From NCBI GenBank assembly GCA_025451235.1, contig JANWKT010000028.1, positions 143,264 through 207,263 on the forward strand: DNA of 64,000 bases, in the 5' to 3' direction. Source of the DNA: Flavobacteriales bacterium. GTDB taxonomy: Bacteria; Bacteroidota; Bacteroidia; CAIKAF01. A program made the position numbers and the translations under genes. Below are positions 48,894 to 55,802 of the stretch, piece by piece; positions within the stretch are counted from its first letter, which is position 1; the number at the start of each line of letters is the position of its first letter. The notes beneath the pieces were generated by a model that did no database searches, had not been told where the DNA came from, and saw only the letters and a list, made by a program, of their open reading frames with translations.

Positions 48894-51881
48894 TTAGTCT
48901 ACTATTTGAATGAGTTCATAATCATGGTTCTCCATTGTTTCACATTCATACAGGAAAAACTGTTTCCTGGCTGGAGAAACACCTTCCTCCCCATCTTTAA
49001 TTGTTTGCATCATTTTTTGTACCAGTCGGTTTTTTTCTGTTTGATTATAAGCTTGCAGCTCTGCATCTCTTTCTTCACTATAATAAATGATCCCATCGAT
49101 CATGGTAAATTTTACTTTGGCATAAATGCTCAATGGGTTGGCCGACCATAAAACCAAGTCAGCATCCTTTCCTTCTTTTACACTTCCCACTTGCCCATCA
49201 ATATGCAACATTTTCGCTGGATTCAGGGTACATAATTTCCATGCTTCTTCTTCCGAAAGTCCCCCATATTTCACAGCCTTGGCCGCTTCATGGTTGAGTC
49301 TCCTGGCCATTTCAGCATCATCACTGTTCACGCAAGTATTCACCCCTACTTTTGTGAGGATAGCCGAATTATAAGGGATCGCTTCGTATACTTCAAATTT
49401 ATAGGCCCACCAATCAGCAAACGTGGAGGCACTTACACCATGGGCTTTCATTTTATCTGCCACTTTATATCCTTCCAGGATATGAGTAAAAGTGTTCACT
49501 TTAAATCCTAGGCTATCCGCCACATGCATCAGCATGTTGATCTCCGATTGAACATAGGAATGACAAGTAATATATCTTTTACCATCCAATATCTCACATA
49601 AGATCTCGAGTTCCAGGTCCTTTCGTACCGGATCCTTGGCCGTCTTCTTTTTAGTTGCATATTCCTTGGCCCGATTGAACATTTCATAATAAAATTGTTC
49701 AACTCCCATTCTTGTTTGCGGATAACGGGTATGATGTCTTTCACCCCAATTGGACTGCTTTACATTTTCACCCAATGCAAATTTGATGAAAGCTGGTGCT
49801 CCTTTAAACAATAGCTCATCCTCCGTTTTTCCCCATCTCAATTTGATCAAGGCCGATTGACCGCCGATGGCATTGGCAGAACCATGCAACAATTGGGCTA
49901 TGGTAACCCCACCAGATAATTGGCGGTAAATATTGATATCCTCAGCATTCAATACATCACCCATCCGCACTTCAGCAGAACTGCTTTGCCCTCCTTCATT
50001 TACTCCCCTGGTCATCGCAATATGCGAATGTTCATCAATAATTCCACTGGTTAAATGCATGCCAGTCCCGTCAATGATTTTACAACCCGTACATGATAAA
50101 TTTTTACCAATTGATTTGATCTTGCCATTTTCGGTAACTACATCGTATCCTTGCAACACACCATCTTTTTCGTTGGTCCAAACCGTGGCATTTTTTATCA
50201 GGTACGACTTTACTTCAGCTTCTTTCCACTGCGACTTCTTCCATCCATAAGCCTTATTGGGATAGCGAGGTTCGGCATACGAAACTACCTGTTTATCCTT
50301 TTTGGTTTCTTCCTCCTTTAAAGCAGATGTATAGGTGGCAGTGAAGGCTAGTTTTTCTCCCTTCTGGTTCTCAATGATCCCCTTCCATAGTTTATCCTTG
50401 TTTACCTGCGCCGATATCCTCATAAAGCTTTTAATATCTTTTAGTAAAAAGCTGGCGGTGACCAATTGTTTGTCCAACGAGATCTCCATCGAAGTTTTCA
50501 CAGTATCGTTGATAAAAAATTCACCGCCGGGAGAATTGAGTTTTCCCTTGATCATAAAATTCTTTCCATTTACCAGCCCTTCGTCTGATTGTATGGTATA
50601 ATTCCCACGAATATCTATTGCCTCCGCACCTCTTTCAATAATGTATTGATTGCCCCGGATCCAATTTTCCAGTATACAAAACCCTTCATTCCCCAGTTCC
50701 TCCTCGGTAATGATCAAATTTGCCCATTTGCCTTTTTCGAGGGTACCCAATTCTGTTTCCACTTTCAAAAACCTGGCCGGACCTTCGGTTAATGCATAGA
50801 GCGCCTTTTCTTTTTTCAATCCATACTGGATGGCTTTTTTCAGACTTTTAAAAAAATCGTTCGGCGAGCCATTACCGGCAGTTGTTATTAAATATTTAAC
50901 TGCGTTGCTATCCAGTATATGCAAATTGGCAGGAGCAATCTCCCAGGTATACATATCTTCCAGGCTTACGATATCTGCATCGTACGGGTCATTTAATATA
51001 TAAGGTTTGGGGAATTTAAGTGGTACAATTACATTCGACGATAGGGAGGTTAGTCCGTCCACCCTTTCATACTCGTCACCATTACCCATATAGTGAAACT
51101 GGAGATCAAATTCTTTGGCAATTTTTTCAAGTCGGAAAATATCCGCTTTATTATTAATATCAAAAACAATGGGAATTGATTTGAGCTGAAGATAGCTTTC
51201 AATCGAAATGTTCTTCTCTGCTTTTCCTTTCATGGCGGTATACCATTGAACATCATATAAAAACTGGCGTATCAGCGCAATTACACCCGTAAGCGAAGAT
51301 GGATAATCCTGGGTAGAGCTTCCTTTTTCCAGAGAACAAAAAATAGCCGCCTCGTCCTTCACTATGTTTTTTCCGGTTTCTATATCTGCCAGTGTAACCA
51401 GGGCTCCGGAGCCTCTCATGATCCCATCCTGTTTGTGGATGAGCATGGTACCTATTCCAAATTTTCTCCATTTTTCTGCCGGCTCCTTCTGGTGTGCATA
51501 ATACTTATATGCCGAGAAATCTGTTTTAATAGCATCGTTCCAATAGAGAGCAGCATCTACCGACTTGGTTTTTTCTTCAGTGTTTAATCCATAATCACTC
51601 CAGATTTCAATAAAGGAAGCATAGATATGTTTGCCAGTACAGTCAATCACTTTTGCTTCCTTAGGAATATTTATTTTTTCTCCGCAATCAACGATTTTTT
51701 CGTCTTTGATCACCAGGGTGGCATTACTATAAGTTTTTGTTGAACTTTCGTGGATGGTGGCATGGGTAAAGGCAACCACCAAATGCTTTTCATCCTTGAT
51801 CCCAATCAGTGGATTGGTTTGCATCCATGCAGGTGCATTGATCAGGATCATAGTGGCGAGTAGGGTAATCTTTCTCATCAT
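48894..51881 (-). CDS. Secreted double amidohydrolase (inactive-looking N-half, active-looking C-half)
   Basis: A 995-residue protein with a signal peptide and two amidohydrolase modules. The N-terminal module (about 25-440) has KHIYASFIEIWSDYG in place of the HxH strand and looks non-catalytic. The C-terminal module (about 560-960) keeps GIIDEHSHIAMTRG with HxH, CHSYVQ, FTHILEGYKV and the aspartate in NSDDAEMARR, as in imidazolonepropionase-like hydrolases. It ends VGSVKEGKDADLVLWSANPL. It is probably periplasmic; the substrate is unknown, with cyclic peptides or amides as candidates. Tightly linked to the 439-residue relative. Confidence 0.88.
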   Translation of the reverse strand: MMRKITLLATMILINAPAWMQTNPLIGIKDEKHLVVAFTHATIHESSTKTYSNATLVIKDEKIVDCGEKINIPKEAKVIDCTGKHIYASFIEIWSDYGLNTEEKTKSVDAALYWNDAIKTDFSAYKYYAHQKEPAEKWRKFGIGTMLIHKQDGIMRGSGALVTLADIETGKNIVKDEAAIFCSLEKGSSTQDYPSSLTGVIALIRQFLYDVQWYTAMKGKAEKNISIESYLQLKSIPIVFDINNKADIFRLEKIAKEFDLQFHYMGNGDEYERVDGLTSLSSNVIVPLKFPKPYILNDPYDADIVSLEDMYTWEIAPANLHILDSNAVKYLITTAGNGSPNDFFKSLKKAIQYGLKKEKALYALTEGPARFLKVETELGTLEKGKWANLIITEEELGNEGFCILENWIRGNQYIIERGAEAIDIRGNYTIQSDEGLVNGKNFMIKGKLNSPGGEFFINDTVKTSMEISLDKQLVTASFLLKDIKSFMRISAQVNKDKLWKGIIENQKGEKLAFTATYTSALKEEETKKDKQVVSYAEPRYPNKAYGWKKSQWKEAEVKSYLIKNATVWTNEKDGVLQGYDVVTENGKIKSIGKNLSCTGCKIIDGTGMHLTSGIIDEHSHIAMTRGVNEGGQSSSAEVRMGDVLNAEDINIYRQLSGGVTIAQLLHGSANAIGGQSALIKLRWGKTEDELLFKGAPAFIKFALGENVKQSNWGERHHTRYPQTRMGVEQFYYEMFNRAKEYATKKKTAKDPVRKDLELEILCEILDGKRYITCHSYVQSEINMLMHVADSLGFKVNTFTHILEGYKVADKMKAHGVSASTFADWWAYKFEVYEAIPYNSAILTKVGVNTCVNSDDAEMARRLNHEAAKAVKYGGLSEEEAWKLCTLNPAKMLHIDGQVGSVKEGKDADLVLWSANPLSIYAKVKFTMIDGIIYYSEERDAELQAYNQTEKNRLVQKMMQTIKDGEEGVSPARKQFFLYECETMENHDYELIQIVD

Positions 51882-52176
51882 AACATTATCAGTCTATACA
51901 AATGTATCATTTAGCCTATTGAAAAGGACTTTTTTCCATATTTTTTGGGGGCATTAACACACAAGCCCACTTCGGGTGCTCCACTTTACTCCCCGGTCTC
52001 TCCAGGCTATAAATACGAAGGTTTTAAAGGAGCTCCCTCCGTCCGCTCTTTAAAACCAAGTATTTTATGCCGGAAGATCCCGGCGGGTACCGTTCCGCTC
52101 CGGCCATGCCCAGGAGGAATTTGGAGATTTCTTGCAAATGAAATCCCGAGATCCTCATTCCTAAACCCTAAATAAT
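51882..52176. other. Spacer with hairpin and GC-rich block
   Basis: No convincing gene. GGTTTTAAAGGAGC (52020-52033) pairs with GCTCTTTAAAACC (52045-52057) with one bulged base. It is followed by GC-rich sequence to about 52115. Short frames on both strands cross the hairpin and appear accidental. It separates the divergent amidohydrolase and membrane-protein genes. Confidence 0.45.
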
Positions 52177-52184
52177 TATCTTTA
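52177..52184 (+). promoter_or_regulatory. Putative -7 element before the cytochrome-b-like gene
   Basis: TATCTTTA is one base off the TAnnTTTG consensus and lies 20 bp before the start codon at 52205. No convincing -33 box. Confidence 0.35.
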
Positions 52185-52204
52185 CGCAACCAAATATCTG
52201 TTAT

Positions 52205-52642
52205 ATGGAACATTTACATTCTACCCTCCGATATTTAATTCTATTCTTCCTGGTCGCATCCATTTTTATATCCTTGTCCAAATGGATGGGCAAAAAACCT
52301 TTTTCTAAAGGCGATAAAATGACCTATTTAATGACCCTTGTTTTTTGTCATCTCCAATTAATTGTTGGAGTGATCCTGTTTGTTATGAAAGGGTATCAGA
52401 AGAACTTTAGTCAAATGGGAGCAACCATGAAAACACCTTTGCTCAGGTTTGTAACTGTTGAGCATACTTTTCTCATGTTGTTGGCTATTATTTTAATTAC
52501 TGTTGGATACTCAACAGCCAAAAGAGCTAAAGACGATGTGGTTAAACATAAAAAGACCTTTATTTTTTATTTCATAGGGTTTGTGCTCATTATGGTGTCC
52601 ATTCCATGGCCATTCAGAGGATTCGGGCATGATTGGTTTTAA
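52205..52642 (+). CDS. Four-helix membrane protein, possibly cytochrome-b-like
   Basis: A 145-residue protein with four hydrophobic helices. Histidines occur within or near the helices (MEHLHSTLRY, FCHLQLIVGVIL, TVEHTFLMLL), which could bind heme. The C-terminus has WPFRGFGHDWF. Similar Bacteroidota proteins are often labelled cytochrome B without proof. A monoheme cytochrome c gene lies 9 bp downstream, which favours a redox role. Confidence 0.7.
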   Translation: MEHLHSTLRYLILFFLVASIFISLSKWMGKKPFSKGDKMTYLMTLVFCHLQLIVGVILFVMKGYQKNFSQMGATMKTPLLRFVTVEHTFLMLLAIILITVGYSTAKRAKDDVVKHKKTFIFYFIGFVLIMVSIPWPFRGFGHDWF

Positions 52643-52651
52643 CAGAATAAC

Positions 52652-52984
52652 ATGAAAAAATTATTAGTTTTCACCTTCACAGGTACTATGTTTTTTGTAG
52701 GATCCTGCAGTTCAAATACAGAAAAGCCTGGTGCTAACAAAACATCACCTACCCCAACACAACAAAGCGGAACAGACATTTATACCAATAAATGTGTTGC
52801 TTGTCATGGTGCTGATGGGAATATGGGAATAGCAGGTGCAAAAAAATTACCCGAATCTGTATTGACCCAGGAAGAAAGAGAGCAAATCATTTCCAATGGG
52901 AAAGGCACTATGCCGGCTTTTAAAGAGCAGTTATCGCCAGTTGACATCAAAGCGGTAGCCGAATACACGCTTACCTTAAAATAG
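52652..52984 (+). CDS. Monoheme cytochrome c lipoprotein
   Basis: A 110-residue lipoprotein with lipobox VGSC (Cys19), a short Thr/Pro/Gln-rich linker and a class I cytochrome c domain. The heme attachment site is KCVACHGADG and the axial methionine is probably that in KGTMPAFKEQL. It would be anchored at the periplasmic side and carry electrons to or from the respiratory chain, possibly with the membrane protein encoded just before. Confidence 0.9.
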   Translation: MKKLLVFTFTGTMFFVGSCSSNTEKPGANKTSPTPTQQSGTDIYTNKCVACHGADGNMGIAGAKKLPESVLTQEEREQIISNGKGTMPAFKEQLSPVDIKAVAEYTLTLK

Positions 52985-53065
52985 AATTGAATAAAAGAAC
53001 ATTCGATCAACGATTTTTGATTTCAAAACTTTATCCATCAAAAATCGTTGATCCGTTATTCAATT
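52985..53065. repeat. Long two-tier inverted repeat downstream of the cytochrome c gene
   Basis: An inner 17-bp perfect stem GATCAACGATTTTTGAT (53005-53021) / ATCAAAAATCGTTGATC (53037-53053) is flanked by a second 10-bp perfect pair AATTGAATAA (52985-52994) / TTATTCAATT (53056-53065). There is no terminal T-run. It could terminate or protect the cytochrome transcript, or be a small mobile-type repeat. Confidence 0.7.
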
Positions 53066-53111
53066 AATCATTTTTGGGCCCATCCTTACATCTATACATC
53101 GCAAAACCTCT

Positions 53112-53119
53112 TACCTTTG
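53112..53119 (+). promoter_or_regulatory. Putative -7 element of hflX
   Basis: TACCTTTG fits TAnnTTTG and ends only 7 bp before the ATG at 53127. Transcription would begin at or next to the start codon, so the message may be leaderless. No -33 TTTG at the expected distance. Confidence 0.45.
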
Positions 53120-53126
53120 CACCTGC

Positions 53127-54341
53127 ATGATTGAAAAAAAGAAGCTCGCCGTTAAGGAGTTAAAAGCGGTCCTCATTGGAATTATCTACCAGCATCAAAC
53201 CGAAGAAAAGTTGGATGAATACCTGGATGAATTGGCATTTCTTGCCGAAACAGCCGGTATTATTGCGGTAAAGAGATATTCTCAACGGCTCGATAAGCCT
53301 TTACCAGGAACCTTTATTGGTACCGGTAAAATTACGCAGATACAAGAGTTTGTAGAAGCCAACGAAATTGAGCTCGTTATTTTCGACGATGAATTATCCC
53401 CCTCGCAATTAAGGAACATCGACCGGCTTTTCAATCCTGACGAACATAACAAAAAGGTGTTGATCCTGGATCGTACCAATCTCATCCTCGATATTTTTGC
53501 CCAGCGTGCCCGTACTGCACATGCCAAAACCCAGGTAGATCTGGCTTATTATCAATATATGCTGCCCCGCCTTAAGGGTATGTGGACCCACCTCGAACGT
53601 CAGCGTGGAGGAACGGGTACCCGTGGGGGAAGTGGTGAAAAAGAAATTGAAACCGACAGTCGTATTGTTCGCGAAAAAATTTCTTTACTCAAAGAAAAGC
53701 TCAAGGATATTGATAAGCAAATGACCATCCAGCGAAAGAACCGGGGCGAATTGGTTAGAGTGGCTTTGGTAGGATATACCAATGTGGGTAAATCCACTAT
53801 CATGAATCTCATCAGCAAGAGTGATGTATTTGCTGAGAATAAATTATTTGCCACCTTAGATACCACCGTTAGAAAAGTAGTGATTAAAAATCTTCCTTTT
53901 TTATTATCAGATACGGTTGGTTTTATCCGAAAACTTCCTACTCAATTAGTAGAATCTTTTAAATCCACCTTGGATGAAGTAAGAGAATCAGATCTTCTTT
54001 TACATGTGCTGGATATTTCGCATCCACAGTTCGAGGAACAATATGCCATAGTCAACAAAACGCTGGCCGAAATTGGAGCCGCAGATAAGCCTACCATCAC
54101 GGTTTTTAATAAAATGGATAACTATAAAAATCCGGAGATCGATGAGTTTGATCTTACCGGTCGGCCTCAGGGTATGATGTTAGAAGATCTGAAAAAAACG
54201 TGGATGAGCAAACTCCATGCTGATTGTATTTTTATTTCCGCTTCTAAAAAGATCAATGTAGCTGAATTCCGCGATACCTTATACGAAAGAGTGGCAGCCA
54301 TCCACCAGGAAAGATATCCCTATAACCATTTTTTGTATTAA
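53127..54341 (+). CDS. hflX: Ribosome-associated GTPase HflX
   Basis: A 404-residue GTPase that splits or rescues stalled ribosomes. The N-terminal HflX domain includes GTGKITQIQEFVEAN and the glycine-rich linker QRGGTGTRGGSGEKEIETD. The G domain has G1 GYTNVGKST, G3 DTVGFIRKLP and G4 NKMD. Length and ends match the family. A likely promoter lies directly before the start. Confidence 0.96.
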   Translation: MIEKKKLAVKELKAVLIGIIYQHQTEEKLDEYLDELAFLAETAGIIAVKRYSQRLDKPLPGTFIGTGKITQIQEFVEANEIELVIFDDELSPSQLRNIDRLFNPDEHNKKVLILDRTNLILDIFAQRARTAHAKTQVDLAYYQYMLPRLKGMWTHLERQRGGTGTRGGSGEKEIETDSRIVREKISLLKEKLKDIDKQMTIQRKNRGELVRVALVGYTNVGKSTIMNLISKSDVFAENKLFATLDTTVRKVVIKNLPFLLSDTVGFIRKLPTQLVESFKSTLDEVRESDLLLHVLDISHPQFEEQYAIVNKTLAEIGAADKPTITVFNKMDNYKNPEIDEFDLTGRPQGMMLEDLKKTWMSKLHADCIFISASKKINVAEFRDTLYERVAAIHQERYPYNHFLY

Positions 54342-54377
54342 GAAAAAGTCTTTTTCCTTATTGTCAAATGGAAAACC

Positions 54378-54560
54378 TTAATCTCGCCTATGCTTCTGAG
54401 CGGTAATGGCTATGCTGGCAATGGCTATAATTGCCAAAATAATGCAAATAGCCGGTATTAATATAGTGCCATCCAGGATAGCAGCAGGCTTCATGGGATC
54501 AGAAGAAGGCAAATTCGTTTGTAATGAAATGCCTGGTAATAATGACATTATGGCCCTCAT
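54378..54560 (-). CDS. Possible small single-pass membrane protein
   Basis: A 60-codon frame with a Pro-containing N-terminus and one C-terminal hydrophobic helix (TILIPAICIILAIIAIASIA) ending in a basic ITAQKHRRD. The layout is plausible for a small membrane protein and the frame fills most of the spacer between hflX and the response regulator. An open frame on the other strand (54406-54606) overlaps it and looks less protein-like. No homologue is recalled. Confidence 0.4.
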   Translation of the reverse strand: MRAIMSLLPGISLQTNLPSSDPMKPAAILDGTILIPAICIILAIIAIASIAITAQKHRRD

Positions 54561-54683
54561 AACATACAGTATATACTCAAAGGTACTTAAATTCGGTTTA
54601 AAATAACATTAATATTGGTTTTATTTGGTGCTTCCTCATTTTGTTTTTGTATTTTAGTACCAGCCACTTACAGTAAAAAACCT

Positions 54684-55394
54684 ATGTCAGGCACTACGCT
54701 AAACCCGCAACTACCCAAAAGTTCGGTTCAAAGAACTTATAAAGCATTGATCGCTGATGACCATGATATTTTCCGTCATGGATTAAAAACTTTATTAAAT
54801 AAATATCCATTTATCAATTTCAAAGGAGAAGCTTCGAATGGAAAAGAACTGAAAAAACTGGTCATAAAACATCGACCCGATATTATCTTCATGGATCTGC
54901 ATATGCCCGGTGGACATGGGGTAGAAGCTACTTATGAGATCCTAGAGAACTATCCACAGATAAAAATTGTAGTGCTTAGTTTTTATGATGATGCATTAAC
55001 CGTAGAGCGAATGATGAAACTAGGAGCTGTAGCCTACCTTACTAAAAAAATTAGTTTAAAGTTGCTGGATGCCATGTTCGATAACATATTGAACAATCTT
55101 CCTTATATCAGTCCGGATGCAGCGAACAATGTTGCCCTCCATAAAATTTTACCAGCACCTTCATCGGCACCGGCTATGCCTGAACAATGTCAATGGCTGG
55201 CAGAAGAGATCACCCTTCGTGAAAAACAGGTATTAAAAATGACCACTCAGGGATTTTCGCAAAAACAAATTGCAGCCCAACTCCACTTAAGCGCCAGGAC
55301 CATTGAGACCCACAAAGAAAAGCTCATGAAGAAACTAGGGGCGAAGAACCAGGCAGAACTTATTTCCATGGCCCATGAATATAAATTGGTCTAA
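54684..55394 (+). CDS. LuxR/NarL-family response regulator
   Basis: A 236-residue two-component regulator. The receiver domain has the acidic pair in ALIADDHDIFRHG, the phospho-acceptor Asp in PDIIFMDLHMPGG, and the Lys in YLTKKISLK. The C-terminal LuxR helix-turn-helix is TLREKQVLKMTTQGFSQKQI and SARTIETHKEKLMKKLG. I use the ATG at 54684; a TTG 23 codons upstream would add a hydrophobic stretch foreign to the family. No histidine kinase gene is adjacent. Its target may include the unit that begins at 55803, but this is only proximity. Confidence 0.9.
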   Translation: MSGTTLNPQLPKSSVQRTYKALIADDHDIFRHGLKTLLNKYPFINFKGEASNGKELKKLVIKHRPDIIFMDLHMPGGHGVEATYEILENYPQIKIVVLSFYDDALTVERMMKLGAVAYLTKKISLKLLDAMFDNILNNLPYISPDAANNVALHKILPAPSSAPAMPEQCQWLAEEITLREKQVLKMTTQGFSQKQIAAQLHLSARTIETHKEKLMKKLGAKNQAELISMAHEYKLV

Positions 55395-55444
55395 AGATCC
55401 ACGGTCTAGGTTTTAACTCCATTTCCTTCACAAGTATCCACCAT

Positions 55445-55579
55445 TCAACCTGCAAATTCAGCATATTGTGTGTCGTTAGCATGGCCTACCATTTCATCAG
55501 TTCCTATATATTGACATCCTTCCACCTGATCAGGCAAATATTGGTCATATGCCAGAGTTAGCATGATCCCTATCACCAT
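55445..55579 (-). pseudogene. Possible small gene or gene remnant
   Basis: Reverse-strand codons give 44 residues, MVIGIMLTLAYDQYLPDQV continuing to NDTQYAEFAG and a TGA. Codon choice resembles that of real genes in the window. The frame is open for five further codons upstream of the ATG (GNHEF), then meets TAA; a short peptide also follows the TGA in the same frame (MVDTCEGNGVKT, then a stop). It could be a decayed gene with two stops, or chance. No family recognised. Confidence 0.25.
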
Positions 55580-55641
55580 AAATTCGTGATTACCTTACGG
55601 TGGATCTTTAAACCAATGAACAAAAACCACCAATCATTGGT

Positions 55642-55671
55642 ATTGCCATCCGGGAAAATACGGATGGCAAT
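55642..55671. repeat. Hairpin repeat, copy 1
   Basis: ATTGCCATCCG (55642-55652) and CGGATGGCAAT (55661-55671) form a perfect 11-bp stem around the loop GGAAAATA. The same sequence with one base changed occurs at 59728-59754, so the two copies bracket the two genes in between. Confidence 0.7.
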
Positions 55672-55802
55672 ACGGGAAAACCACATTGCATTTATATTTT
55701 TATTACCTCAACTTTATCCCCTTGCAACTTTGTCCTCCAACCGTGCAAAAGAAAGTATGAAGGAAATAGGCAACTATTGCTAAAACAAAGAATCAACAAA
55801 TC

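Larger units (their letters stand above)
55395..55802. other. 408-bp spacer between regulator and HEAT-metzincin gene
   Basis: It contains a small reverse frame (55445-55579) and a hairpin repeat (55642-55671), described separately. The region 55672-55802 is AT-rich and probably contains the promoter of the downstream gene. Forward open frames here read like spurious sequence. Confidence 0.4.

Noticed and set aside
51945..52213. Overlapping frames on both strands before the cytochrome-b-like gene
   Set aside because: Complementary frames across a hairpin and GC-rich block; neither looks like a real protein.
54406..54606. 66-codon forward frame in the hflX/regulator spacer
   Set aside because: Overlaps the more protein-like reverse frame with a C-terminal membrane helix; neither is certain.
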